A stretch of DNA of 64,000 bases, taken from the NCBI RefSeq assembly GCF_000159695.1, contig NZ_CM000955.1, positions 198,501-262,500 of the forward strand, written 5' to 3'. A model generated the notes under the pieces. The model saw only the letters and a program-made list of their open reading frames with translations. It was not told the origin of the DNA and did no database searches. The number at the start of each line of letters is the position of its first letter. The first letter of the stretch is position 1. Positions 24,131-32,445 of this stretch are shown here, piece after piece. The stretch is from Finegoldia magna ATCC 53516. Its GTDB lineage: Bacteria; Bacillota; Clostridia; Tissierellales; Peptoniphilaceae. Position numbers and translations under genes: made by a program.

Positions 24131-25850
24131 TCTCCACTGTCTGTCTCAAATATTGCTCCTTGTACCAACCGTCTTGTTTCATCAAATAGTCGTGATTACC
24201 TCTTTCAACTATTTTGCCGTTTTCAAGAACGATAATCTCGTCTGCATCCTTCATTTGGCTAATCCTGTGAGTCGCGATGATATTCGTCTTGCCGGAGCGA
24301 ATCCTTCTGAAATTATCCAAAATATTCTTTTCCGTCGTTCCGTCCACAGCGCTCATGCAGTCGTCCATAATCAAAATATCCGGATCTTTTATCAAAGCCC
24401 TCGACAACGCAATCCTTTGTTTTTGACCTCCAGACAAACTAATTCCCTTTTCTCCACACAACGTGTCCGCTCCATTCACAAGCTTATTCAAATCCTTTTC
24501 AAAATCGCTCATTCGTATAGCTTCCATCAATTCTTCATCCGTTGCATCCTTTTTAGTAAGCTTGATATTCTCGCCAATAGTTTTCGAGAAAATCATGTGG
24601 TTTTGTGGAACATATCCCATTCTTTCTCTGACTGATTCGACGGTATAATCGGTCAAGTTTTTGTCATTCAGAAGTATCTCTCCATCTTCCACATCGTAAA
24701 ATCTCAGAAATTGCTTCAACAAAGTAGTCTTGCCGCTTCCAGTTTTCCCCAAAACTCCCAAAGTCTTGCCAGGTGTAACCAAGAAATTGATATCACTCAG
24801 AACATTCTCCTTGGAAGTTGGATATTTGAACGACAAATTCCTAAACTCAATCGTAGGATTTTCCGTCAAATCCACTGCATCAGGTTTATTCACAATGTCT
24901 TCCTTGTAATCCCACACCTCTTGAATTCTGTCCATACTCGCATCGGCTTGTTTCTTCACACTGATGAAATCGCCCATGCCAATCATCGGCCAAATCAACA
25001 AATTCAAATAAAACATAAAACTCATAAGTCTTCCCACAGTAATGCTGCCAGTTCGTATCAAATAAGTTCCGTAAGAAATCGCAAGAACATAAGTCATAAC
25101 CTCGATTGGCTTTTGGATTGGGCCATACCATGCGATTAATTTTGCAGTCGCCATGTTTTTTTCGTACAAATCATCTGCTCTATCTTGGAATTTCTTCCTT
25201 TGAAAATCCTTCAAATTATTTGCACGAACCACACGCACACCACTCACAGTTTCCAAAGTCTGATCGTTCATCTTATCAAACGATTTTTGCGACTCTTCAA
25301 AAGTCGTATTCAATTTGTTGCCGATTTTATTACTCACCACAACCAGTATTGGAAGTGGAAGAACGCTCAGCAAAGTCAACCTGAAATCCGTCGTCACAAT
25401 CATAACGATTACAATTAAAATAGGATAAAAAGTCGAATCAAACAAACTCATCAGACCATATCCCGCAAAATCTCCCAAAGCGTACGGATCATTTGTAGCC
25501 TTCCCCATCAAAGACCCCGTGGAATTCTTCTCGAAAAACTCCGGCGATTGCTTCAAATACTTGTCGTACAACCTCGTAGTCACCAAATACCTAATCGTGT
25601 CATCTCCCCTGAACACATTCAAATTCCACACAACGCTCACCACATAACACAACACACTTGCAACCAGACAAATCCCCAAATTAATCTTCAAATTTTCAGC
25701 TGTCACATTCCTGTTGAAAATATTGTCCGCCACATTACCAATCATGTACGGCAAAATCAACTTGAAAGCATAATCAAAAACAAGTGCGATAATTGCGATT
25801 ATGTAGCTTTTCTTATAATAATTTATAAACCACTTATACCTTCCTAACAT
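24102..25850 (-). CDS. ABC exporter half-transporter, subunit 1
   Basis: This 582-residue partner has six predicted membrane helices and an ATPase with Walker A GKTGSGKTT, canonical signature LSGGQKQR, but Walker B LIMDDCMSAVD, where Asp replaces the catalytic Glu. The switch His is in IATHRISQ. This change is complementary to the FSAGE signature in the partner: both defects fall in the same composite ATP site. That is the hallmark of heterodimeric exporters. The stop overlaps the partner gene by 29 bp. It is the first gene of the exporter/malQ run. Confidence 0.9.
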   Translation of the reverse strand: MLGRYKWFINYYKKSYIIAIIALVFDYAFKLILPYMIGNVADNIFNRNVTAENLKINLGICLVASVLCYVVSVVWNLNVFRGDDTIRYLVTTRLYDKYLKQSPEFFEKNSTGSLMGKATNDPYALGDFAGYGLMSLFDSTFYPILIVIVMIVTTDFRLTLLSVLPLPILVVVSNKIGNKLNTTFEESQKSFDKMNDQTLETVSGVRVVRANNLKDFQRKKFQDRADDLYEKNMATAKLIAWYGPIQKPIEVMTYVLAISYGTYLIRTGSITVGRLMSFMFYLNLLIWPMIGMGDFISVKKQADASMDRIQEVWDYKEDIVNKPDAVDLTENPTIEFRNLSFKYPTSKENVLSDINFLVTPGKTLGVLGKTGSGKTTLLKQFLRFYDVEDGEILLNDKNLTDYTVESVRERMGYVPQNHMIFSKTIGENIKLTKKDATDEELMEAIRMSDFEKDLNKLVNGADTLCGEKGISLSGGQKQRIALSRALIKDPDILIMDDCMSAVDGTTEKNILDNFRRIRSGKTNIIATHRISQMKDADEIIVLENGKIVERGNHDYLMKQDGWYKEQYLRQTVESAYEKECDE

Positions 25851-25870
25851 ATTTACTCCTTTACTTGCAA

Positions 25871-25897
25871 TAAAAAATAGGGCTCATAAAGAGCCCC
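25871..25897 (-). terminator. Terminator after the 164-residue protein gene
   Basis: GGGGCTC...GAGCCC with an adjoining TATTTTTTATTG on the minus strand, between the 164-residue gene and the ABC exporter gene. It isolates the exporter operon from upstream transcription. Confidence 0.82.
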
Positions 25898-25908
25898 AAT
25901 AGCAAATT

Positions 25909-26403
25909 CTATTTTTGCAATAATTTAATGATGTGTTCTCTGAAATCTTCTCCATCCATAGTAACAGCACCTGTGCCACCAAAAATATCCACAGACACCT
26001 TGAAGAAGTTCACAACTAATTTGTCTCCCAAATCATAGTATTCATCAACATGACCTGGAACGAAAATCAATTCCTTCTTGTCTGTTTCAACATCATCAAG
26101 GTTTAGATGTTTGATAGGTTGTACCATGGCGTCAACCACACCCATATCTTCCATCATCCACATGTTGTTGTTCCAGAATCTTTTTTCTTCAGGACTTCCA
26201 CCATTCAAAAGCTCTTTGTTTGTAATAGATGACAAAACTCTTCTTACAGCTTCCTCATCAAATTTGTCATTGTATATTAATTTCATTTCGTCTCTATTAG
26301 CTACATCAATGATAAAAGATTCAACAACCTTTTGACCTTCTGACGCTGATTGCCAGAAATATAGCATCATTTCAACTACTTCATTATTAATTTTAATGCT
26401 CAT
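25909..26403 (-). CDS. Conserved-looking hypothetical protein, 164 residues
   Basis: I do not recognise this family with confidence. The protein is acidic and soluble with no signal peptide or membrane segment. It contains MLYFWQSASEGQKVVESF near the N-terminus and a C-terminal helix EDFREHIIKLLQK. A good AAGGAGG RBS precedes the ATG, and it has its own terminator, so it is a monocistronic gene. The regular alternation of charged helices and beta segments suggests a compact enzyme-like or binding domain. Confidence 0.75.
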   Translation of the reverse strand: MSIKINNEVVEMMLYFWQSASEGQKVVESFIIDVANRDEMKLIYNDKFDEEAVRRVLSSITNKELLNGGSPEEKRFWNNNMWMMEDMGVVDAMVQPIKHLNLDDVETDKKELIFVPGHVDEYYDLGDKLVVNFFKVSVDIFGGTGAVTMDGEDFREHIIKLLQK

Positions 26404-26516
26404 CGTTCAGACCTCCTTCTCTCTAAAAATTCTCTATACTAAATATTATACAACTAACGAAAATTTTTTTCTACATAATTTATCAGTTTTTTTCTGATTT
26501 AATATTTTCAAAAATA

Positions 26517-27293
26517 TTATTTACTAATTTCTCCGTAAACCTTCATCGTATCCTCATATCCAAGCTTCAAACCGTATCGCATCTTTTCCTTCTCAAACTC
26601 CATAACTTTTGGAAAATCCCTGTCCCACGTTTTAATAATCGTGTATTTGGGATTTCTCTTCAATTTATTCGTCAACAAATACGGCTTCAACGACACAAGC
26701 ACAATCTCATCGCACACATCATCAATCATCTTGTACGGATTATTCTCCATATATCCACCGTCAATCAGCTTCTTCCCGTCCAATTTTTCTTGCTTAAACA
26801 CCAACAAATTGGAACTTGCACGTAAATAATCACGCAAATGACCTTCTGGAATATCCTCAATAAACAAATTCAAAACCCTTCTTTGTTCCACATCAACAGT
26901 ATTAAGCCCGAACTTCATCTTAGATTCGCGAACCCTCTTCTCATCAATATTTTTGCTCAACAACTCATCCAAAGGCTCCACCCCGAAACCCTTGTTGTCG
27001 ATAAAATCCTTCGCCAAGCCTAGCTTGTCCCTCGCATTTTCCAACGTCAGATTCTCCTTCATAATAGAATTGACATCATTGTCCTTTAGGCTAATCACAT
27101 CATCGTAAGTCAAATTCTCCCACAATTTGTACGCAATCTCCCAATCGCCCTGACAAATCATAGCCGCATTGATAGCGCCAATCGAAGTTCCCACGACATA
27201 ATCAAAGTCAATTCCCATTTCCACCAACGCCTTGTAAGCGCCAATCTGATAACAGCCCTTCGCTCCGCCGCCTTCCAATACTAACCCTCTCAT
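26517..27293 (-). CDS. Patatin-like phospholipase family protein
   Basis: This 258-residue protein is a patatin-fold lipid acyl hydrolase. The oxyanion hole GLVLEGGGAKGCYQIGAY is at the very N-terminus, the nucleophile serine is in VGTSIGAINAA, and the catalytic Asp is in LIDGGYMENNP. No signal peptide, so it probably acts on inner-leaflet or cytoplasmic lipid. It most resembles the small RssA/YchK-type bacterial patatins. Divergent to the YdcF-like gene. Confidence 0.9.
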   Translation of the reverse strand: MRGLVLEGGGAKGCYQIGAYKALVEMGIDFDYVVGTSIGAINAAMICQGDWEIAYKLWENLTYDDVISLKDNDVNSIMKENLTLENARDKLGLAKDFIDNKGFGVEPLDELLSKNIDEKRVRESKMKFGLNTVDVEQRRVLNLFIEDIPEGHLRDYLRASSNLLVFKQEKLDGKKLIDGGYMENNPYKMIDDVCDEIVLVSLKPYLLTNKLKRNPKYTIIKTWDRDFPKVMEFEKEKMRYGLKLGYEDTMKVYGEISK

Positions 27294-27372
27294 GACAACC
27301 CCCTTCTTAATATGATTATACCATCAAACAAACCCACAATGTGTGATATAATTTTTCGTGAAAGGAATACAC

Positions 27373-28299
27373 ATGTACGCACTACTACTCATATCTGCGA
27401 TACTACTAATAATCGCAGCCATAGACAACTTCATAAGTATGTTCACAGCAACAAGCATCGTTTTGATCGTGGTCAGCGCCATCGGACTAATATTTACACC
27501 AAGTTCAGCCACAATCTTGAACATAATTGTCACAATCAACGTAATCACAGACGTATTTATATTAGCGATAATATCCTACAGACTCTACCAAAAAGCCAAA
27601 GTCAAAGCCAACATCGCGCTGCACTTGACGGCAAGTATACTCTACATCGCAATGATAATAGTCAACCTGTTCAAAATATTTGACCTTTACAAATACATAA
27701 TAGGAATGAATTTGTATCTGAGCTTGATGGTATTATCGCATCTACTTGGAAACCTCATAATCAAATACCGAAAAATCGCCACAGATTTTGACTACATCGT
27801 AGTCCTCGGAGGATCCATGAAAGGAATCGAACTGTCTGATCCCATCAAACAAAGAATGCTCACATCATTTTCCTACTACAGAACCGATAAAAGCATTATG
27901 ATATTTTCCGGCGGCAAATCCAACGGAGACATCGAAGAATCCGTAGCCATGAAAAACTTCGCCGTCCAAAACAACATCCAGGACACAGATATTTTATTGG
28001 AAAAACTTGCCATGAACACAATGCAAAACATAGAATACGTAAAAACACTCATACAACAGCAAGATGCAGAACACGACAGAAAAAAAGTCTGCGTCATCAC
28101 CAACAACTTCCACGCATTCAGAACCAAACTCATCTGCAACAAAATGAAAGTCAATTGGACAGTAATACCCGCAGAATCCAACCTCAACTCCAAAATCAAC
28201 ACCTACCTAATAGAATTATTAGCCGCAATCTACCTAGACATCGTACTTCACATCATAATGCTTCTCATCATCACCATAATAATAGGCATCTTAGTATAA
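27373..28299 (+). CDS. YdcF/SanA-family (DUF218) membrane protein
   Basis: This 308-residue protein has about four N-terminal membrane helices, a DUF218 domain (YIVVLGGSMKGIELSDPIKQRM, FSGGKSNGDIEESVAMKNFA, MNTMQNIEYVK, CVITNNFHAFRTKLIC) and C-terminal membrane segments. I start at the ATG at 27373, with AAAGGA upstream; a GTG five codons earlier is less likely. DUF218 proteins are linked to envelope carbohydrate or peptidoglycan precursor metabolism (ElyC, SanA), but the reaction is unsettled. TATAAT at 27347-27352 is a probable -10. Confidence 0.85.
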   Translation: MYALLLISAILLIIAAIDNFISMFTATSIVLIVVSAIGLIFTPSSATILNIIVTINVITDVFILAIISYRLYQKAKVKANIALHLTASILYIAMIIVNLFKIFDLYKYIIGMNLYLSLMVLSHLLGNLIIKYRKIATDFDYIVVLGGSMKGIELSDPIKQRMLTSFSYYRTDKSIMIFSGGKSNGDIEESVAMKNFAVQNNIQDTDILLEKLAMNTMQNIEYVKTLIQQQDAEHDRKKVCVITNNFHAFRTKLICNKMKVNWTVIPAESNLNSKINTYLIELLAAIYLDIVLHIIMLLIITIIIGILV

Positions 28300-28382
28300 T
28301 CGTAGCTATATTGTAGACATTGTCCTGATTGGAAAATCAAAATAGTGGTATAATATATATAAAGAAATCGGAGGAGGATTTT

Positions 28383-28988
28383 ATGAAAAACATTAAAAAA
28401 TTTGGACTATTACTTGCACTTGTAGCTTCAGTATCATTATCAAGCTGTAGCAGCGAACAATCATTGAATAAACCAGATACAACAACATCAACAGCTGAAA
28501 ACAACAAAAAAGACACAGCAGCTGACACACAAGAAAACAAAAAAGAAGACAAAGAAAACAAAGAAGACAAAAAACCAGAAGAAACAACAGAAGCTACAGA
28601 AAAAGACGAAACAAAAAAAGACAACCAACAAGAACTTACAAATGATGAAAAAGCAACACTAGATGAATTTGTAGAAAGATTAGAAAAATACGAAAACGGA
28701 ACAGCAGGCGCATCACTAAAAATGGATAGACTATTCACAGAAATGGTCAACAGATGCACATCATTAGAAACAAAACCAGAAAAATCACAAGAATATCTAA
28801 TCAAAAAAGTATCCCAAGTCAAAGACACTGAAAACTTCAAACAATCAGTAAAAGGACTAAAAGATACCATAGAATACTACAAATCAAACAAACAACAATA
28901 CATCCAAGAACTAAAAGACAGTGGCGCAACATGGGATCCACAAATCAAACTAGAATCCTTGGAAAATGTACTAAACAAATTACAATAG
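28383..28988 (+). CDS. Lipoprotein of unknown function
   Basis: A 201-residue predicted lipoprotein starting MKNIKKFGLLLALVASVSLS with the lipobox LSSC. GGAGGAGG precedes the ATG. A long low-complexity linker of Lys, Glu, Thr and Asp follows, then an all-helical domain of about 100 residues (DEFVERLEKYENGTAG onward). No enzyme motif. The linker resembles that of the ZinT lipoprotein, a style common to surface lipoproteins here. Probable -10 TATAAT at 28349-28354. Confidence 0.8.
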   Translation: MKNIKKFGLLLALVASVSLSSCSSEQSLNKPDTTTSTAENNKKDTAADTQENKKEDKENKEDKKPEETTEATEKDETKKDNQQELTNDEKATLDEFVERLEKYENGTAGASLKMDRLFTEMVNRCTSLETKPEKSQEYLIKKVSQVKDTENFKQSVKGLKDTIEYYKSNKQQYIQELKDSGATWDPQIKLESLENVLNKLQ

Positions 28989-28997
28989 AAATGATGA

Positions 28998-29023
28998 AAG
29001 AAGCTGACAAACAGCTTCTTTTT
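28998..29023 (+). terminator. Terminator of the lipoprotein gene
   Basis: AAGAAGCTG and CAGCTTCTT form a 9-bp stem with a 5-nt loop and T5 tail, 10 bp after the stop. Confidence 0.85.
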
Positions 29024-29031
29024 AGTACCAT

Positions 29032-29073
29032 AAATAGTGTAAGAAAGGAAGTAATTCCTATCTTGCACTATTT
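29032..29073. repeat. Imperfect palindrome next to the IS110 left end
   Basis: AAATAGTGTAAG pairs with CTTGCACTATTT and the inner AGGAA with TTCCT around GTAA: a 19-bp stem with one mismatch and one G-U. It is followed by T-rich sequence where the IS110 element probably begins. It is most simply host DNA that served as the insertion landmark. Confidence 0.6.
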
Positions 29074-29076
29074 TTG

Positions 29077-29082
29077 TATAAT
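29077..29082 (+). promoter_or_regulatory. -10 half of a predicted junction promoter
   Basis: A perfect TATAAT near the IS110 left end has no -35 at the right distance in the integrated element. The right end carries TTGACT at 30595-30600. Joining the ends in a circle would place the two boxes 17 or 18 bp apart, depending on the core chosen. Confidence 0.55.
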
Positions 29083-29088
29083 GAAGAA

Positions 29089-29215
29089 GTAGTATGACGA
29101 GGCTCTTTTAGGGTTGAAACATCCGCCATTAAAACTGTCAACTACCTTTTCATTATTCATATTCGGTTAAGCAGGTTGGGCAAAACGTCCGTGTCACAAG
29201 CTAAAAAGAGTGTAA
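29089..29215 (+). ncRNA. Probable IS110 bridge (seek) RNA
   Basis: IS110-group elements make a guide RNA from the non-coding left end. Here CTCTTTTAG (29103-29111) can pair with CTAAAAAGAG (29201-29210) to close a domain of about 108 nt. Inside, GTTGA/TCAAC closes a 20-nt first loop (29113-29142). The second part contains AGCAGGTT (29170-29177), identical to 8 bases of the right end just before its proposed core (30607-30614), then CAAAA, complementary to TTTTG at the left end. That is the arrangement of a donor-binding loop. The first-loop match to the present target is weak. Confidence 0.55.
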
Positions 29216-29260
29216 TGGTGCAGGTAGAAGCTACAAAATAAACAGAAAGAAGGAAAAATA

Positions 29261-30485
29261 ATGATATCTGTAGGAATAGATATATCAAAAGACAAAATCA
29301 CAGTTTGTGCATTAGAACAAGGAAGCAAAATAATATGGAAACCATTTGATGTTTCTCTAAAAAAAAACAGAAGTAGAAAAATTATTGAATAAACTAGAAA
29401 AGTTAAAAGAAGAAATAAAAATAACAATGGAAGCAACAGGAAAATATCATCTACCAATACTTTATGAATTAAAAGATAGAGGATACTTTGTAGCAGTAAT
29501 AAATCCACTAAAGATGAAACAATATTGTCGAGCATTAAACTTTAGAAAAGCAAAAAATGACAAAATAGATGCAAAACAAATAGCAGAATATGGACTAATG
29601 TATTGGAAAGAATTAGAAGAATACAAAGTAGATAAAGACAACTACAAAATCTTAAAAGAATTAAACAGAAGCTACCAACATTACATGGAGCTAAGAATCG
29701 ATCAAATGAACTACATAGATCAAACAATACATCAAACATTTCCAGGCATAAAAAAACTAATACCACATAATTCAGGAGACTTTTCAAAAGACAAACTCTT
29801 AGACTTTTTAGAAAAATGGTGGCATAAAGACCTAGTGTTAGAAAAAACAGAAGAAGAATTTATAGAAGAATATAAAAGGTGGGCAAAAGAAAAGAGATAC
29901 CATCCAAATGCAAACAAAGCAAAAGCCATTTACCAATTAGCAGAGGATAGTATCTCAACACAGCCTTCCCATAACTCAAAAATAGAAACGAATATCAGAG
30001 AAGGAATAAACCTGATAAAACAAATAAATCAGATTCTAAATAGAATTTTATCACAAATGATAGAAATATCCGAGCCCTTAGAAGAATATAAAGAAGCAAA
30101 AAAATTCTCAGGAATATCAGAAAAATTAGCAGTACAAATAGTAGCAGAATTTGGAGACCTATCAAAATTTAAAAACAAAAAAAGCCTAATATCCTTTATA
30201 GGAATAGACGCACCACCATATGAATCAGGAAATTTTAAAGCGGATCAAAGAAAAATAAGTAAAAGAGGAAACGCAATACTAAGAAAAGTGGGCTACCAGG
30301 CAATGAAATGTATGATGAGTGCTAAAAAACCAGAAAATGAAATATATAAGTACATGATAAAAAAAGAAAAAGAAGGAAAAGCCAAAAAAGTATGTAAATT
30401 TGCAGGATTAAACAAATTCTTAAGAATCTACTATGCAAGAGTTATGGAATCAAAAGCCCAAAAACAAGAATTAAAAGTAGCATAA
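29261..30485 (+). pseudogene. IS110-family transposase, frameshifted or slippage-decoded
   Basis: The product is a RuvC-like DEDD recombinase that exchanges DNA under bridge-RNA guidance. The first 35 or so codons from ATG 29261 give ISVGIDISKDKITVCALEQ (first catalytic Asp). At a run of nine A (29359-29367) the frame must shift by one base to continue with TEVEKLLNKLEKLKEEIK, ITMEATGKYH (Glu), NFRKAKNDKIDAKQIAEYG (two Asp), and the C-terminal transposase_20 domain with FSGISEKLAVQIVAEFGDL and the serine-bearing region before YQAMKCMM. A TTG at 29385 could start a shortened protein lacking the first Asp. AGGA precedes the ATG. Either a one-base insertion broke the gene or polymerase slippage on A9 restores it. 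Confidence 0.75.
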
Positions 30486-30594
30486 AATCTAAAATTACAC
30501 TAAAAAAACCGATTGATTACACTCGGTTTGTTTGCCATGCACTAATTTAATTACTCAAATAATCAAATAACCTGAAATTAATTTCAGGTTATGC

Positions 30595-30600
30595 TTGACT
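30595..30600 (+). promoter_or_regulatory. -35 half of the predicted junction promoter
   Basis: TTGACT lies just inside the IS110 right end, after a small AACCTGAAA...TTTCAGGTT hairpin. In the integrated element no -10 follows. See the -10 half at 29077-29082. Confidence 0.5.
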
Positions 30601-30646
30601 TTTGTTAGCAGGTTTTTGTGAGAATAAAAACCTCTTCAAAATATGC

Positions 30647-30691
30647 AAAGCAGAAAACCACAATTGCCCGAATATCTAGCTTACGAAAATA
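30647..30691 (+). repeat. 45-bp direct repeat, copy 1
   Basis: AAAGCAGAAAACCACAATTG and the following CCCGAATATCTAGCTTACGA form a 45-bp unit repeated at 32591-32635 with a single C/G difference. The pair brackets the phd gene and the IS256 element. Confidence 0.85.
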
Positions 30692-30715
30692 GGATTAATT
30701 TATCCTATATCGTGA

Positions 30716-30721
30716 TATAAT
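30716..30721 (+). promoter_or_regulatory. -10 box of the phd gene, within a palindrome
   Basis: TATAAT lies in the palindromic stretch TATATCGTGATATA, 20 bp before the Phd ATG. Phd/YefM antitoxins usually bind such sites to repress themselves. Confidence 0.5.
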
Positions 30722-30740
30722 TCTATTAGGAGGCATAATC

Positions 30741-30983
30741 ATGAAAATTAACACAAAAAATCTTGTATCAATCACAGAAGCAAACCAAAACTTCTCCAAA
30801 GTAGCACGACTAGTGGATGAACAAGGATCTGCTGTGATACTAAAAAACAATAATCCTAAATACGTACTCATTAAATATACTGAATTTGAATCAGAACAAA
30901 ATACTGATGATGAAAACATCACAGAAATCTCAAAACGTATTATGAGTCAAAATAAAAAAGCATATAAGGAACTCTACAAATAA
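30741..30983 (+). CDS. Phd/YefM-family antitoxin, without toxin gene
   Basis: This 80-residue protein has the Phd/YefM N-terminal DNA-binding fold (VSITEANQNFSKVARLVDEQ, then VILKNNNPKYVLIKYTEFE) and a charged C-terminal tail that would wrap a toxin. AGGAGG precedes the ATG. Normally a RelE, YoeB or Doc toxin gene follows at once. Here the gene is followed 16 bp later by an IS256 element, and no toxin ORF lies on either side. The Fic protein at 33121-33696 is on the opposite strand and is not a usual Phd partner in this arrangement, though Doc is a Fic-fold toxin. It may be a toxin-less relic or an anti-addiction antitoxin. Confidence 0.82.
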   Translation: MKINTKNLVSITEANQNFSKVARLVDEQGSAVILKNNNPKYVLIKYTEFESEQNTDDENITEISKRIMSQNKKAYKELYK

Positions 30984-30991
30984 AAATTGCC

Positions 30992-30999
30992 AACACATC
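30992..30999 (+). repeat. IS256 target-site duplication, left
   Basis: AACACATC directly abuts the left inverted repeat; the same 8 bp abut the right end at 32571-32578. Eight-base duplications are standard for IS256-family insertion. Confidence 0.85.
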
Positions 31000-31025
31000 G
31001 AGACTGTGAAATAGTTTGTGTATAG

Positions 31026-31058
31026 AATCCTCCTGATATAATAGTAATCAGGAGGATT
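31026..31058 (+). promoter_or_regulatory. Hairpin hiding the transposase RBS, with -10 in the loop
   Basis: AATCCTCCTGAT (31026-31037) and ATCAGGAGGATT (31047-31058) form a perfect 12-bp stem. The AGGAGG RBS is in its right arm. TATAAT (31037-31042) spans the loop, so transcripts started from the element would lack the left arm and keep the RBS free, while read-through RNA would fold and block translation. Confidence 0.65.
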
Positions 31059-31063
31059 TTAAA

Positions 31064-32278
31064 ATGCCAAGAAAAAGACCAGAAACTAGACTCAACAAAA
31101 TATCCAAGATGTTAATTGAAGAATATCAACCAGAAACAGTACAAGATTTACAAGAAGCTTTGAAAGATCTTCTAGGAGACACAATGGAACAAATGTTAAA
31201 AGCAGAGTTAGATGAACATCTAGATTATGAATATGGTGAAAAACCACTGTCATTAAACACAAGAAATGGATCAAGTAAAAAAACAGTTAAATCATCATAC
31301 GGAAACATAGACCTAAACATCCCACGAGACAGAGAAGGATCCTTTGAGCCACAAGCATTGAAAAAATATCAAAAAGACATATCAAACATAGAAAACCAAA
31401 TAATATCTATGTATGCAAAAGGAATGACAACAAGAGACATATCAACACACATAAAAGAAATCTATGGATTTGGAATATCAGAATCCATGGTAAGCAAAAT
31501 AACAAATAAAATACTACCAACTATTGAAGAATGGCAAAATAGACCATTAGAAAAAGTATATCCATTTGTATTTTTAGATGCAATACACTATCATGTAAGA
31601 GAAAATAACATAGTAGTAAAAAAAGCAGTATATATAGCACTAGGATACAATACAGAAGGATACAAAGAAATACTTGGAATGTGGGTAGGAGAAAATGAAT
31701 CAAGTAAATACTGGCTATTGGTATTAAATCAATTAAAAGAACGAGGATTAGAAGATATATTAATAGTCTCAACAGATAATTTATCAGGATTTAGCCAAGC
31801 AATAGAAAGTGTATATCCAAAAACAGAAATTCAAAAATGCATAATTCATCAAATAAGAAATTCAACAAAATTCGTATCATATAGAGATATAAAAGAGCTA
31901 ATGAAAGACTTAAAAACAGTATACAAAGCATCAACAGAAGAACTAGCACTAAGTAATCTAGATATATTTGAAGAAAAATGGGGCAAAAAATACCCAATGT
32001 GTGTAAATTCATGGAGAAATAACTGGGCTGAATTATCAACATATTTCAAATATCCAGAAGGAATAAGAAAACTAATATATACAACAAATAGCATAGAAAA
32101 CTTTAATAGACAACTTAGAAAAGTAACAAAAAACAAAACAATATTTCCAAGTGACTACGCCCTACAAAAAAGCTTGTATCTAGCGATGGTAGATGCTTCA
32201 AGTAAATGGACGAGTAGAATAAGAGGATGGGATCAAATATTGTCACAACTATCAATATTTTTTGAAGGCAGAATCTAA
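31064..32278 (+). CDS. IS256-family (Mutator) transposase
   Basis: This 404-residue DDE transposase is intact. The N-terminal part contains MEQMLKAELDEHLDYEYGEK and NIDLNIPRDREGSFEPQ, hallmarks of the family. The catalytic acids are in VFLDAIHYHVRE (Asp), IVSTDNLSGFSQAIE (Asp) and YTTNSIENFNRQLRKVTK (Glu), with the C-x2-H of QKCIIHQIRN between. Full family length. Translation is probably limited by the hairpin at 31026-31058. It lies just downstream of the phd gene, in the same direction. Confidence 0.95.
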   Translation: MPRKRPETRLNKISKMLIEEYQPETVQDLQEALKDLLGDTMEQMLKAELDEHLDYEYGEKPLSLNTRNGSSKKTVKSSYGNIDLNIPRDREGSFEPQALKKYQKDISNIENQIISMYAKGMTTRDISTHIKEIYGFGISESMVSKITNKILPTIEEWQNRPLEKVYPFVFLDAIHYHVRENNIVVKKAVYIALGYNTEGYKEILGMWVGENESSKYWLLVLNQLKERGLEDILIVSTDNLSGFSQAIESVYPKTEIQKCIIHQIRNSTKFVSYRDIKELMKDLKTVYKASTEELALSNLDIFEEKWGKKYPMCVNSWRNNWAELSTYFKYPEGIRKLIYTTNSIENFNRQLRKVTKNKTIFPSDYALQKSLYLAMVDASSKWTSRIRGWDQILSQLSIFFEGRI

Positions 32279-32385
32279 ATTTTGCCATAAAGATAATAAA
32301 AAATTTGAATCATTCAATCAAGAGTAAAGGTATAGCCCTGGTCTGACGACCAGCTCTTGACAGAAATCTTCAAATTTTTAAGAAA

Positions 32386-32445
32386 TACAATTAGGCAAAA
32401 AGGGAGATTTTTAGAAAAATCTTGACCTTTTAGTTTAATTGTGCC
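32386..32445 (+). other. Strong hairpin in the IS256 non-coding right end
   Basis: AGATTTTT and AAAAATCT around a 2-nt loop are extended by AAAAGG with CCTTTT and an outer CAATTAGGCA with TAATTGTGCC. The T-rich 3' side allows termination. It sits midway between the transposase stop and the right inverted repeat. Confidence 0.6.

Larger units (their letters stand above)
29074..30614 (+). mobile_element. IS110-family insertion sequence (boundaries approximate)
   Basis: A DEDD transposase gene, a roughly 190-bp non-coding left end and a short right end without terminal inverted repeats make this an IS110-group element. TTTTTG occurs at both proposed ends (29071-29076 and 30613-30618) and could be the exchange core. 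An alternative CT core (29058-29059 and 30599-30600) is possible but would split the palindrome at 29032-29073. Exact ends need an empty-site comparison. Confidence 0.7.

Noticed and set aside
29058..30600. CT dinucleotide core for the IS110 element (17-bp junction promoter)
   Set aside because: Not excluded, but it would split the intact 42-bp palindrome at 29032-29073 and leave AGCAGGTT, the sequence matched by the guide loop, outside the element. The TTTTTG core is preferred.
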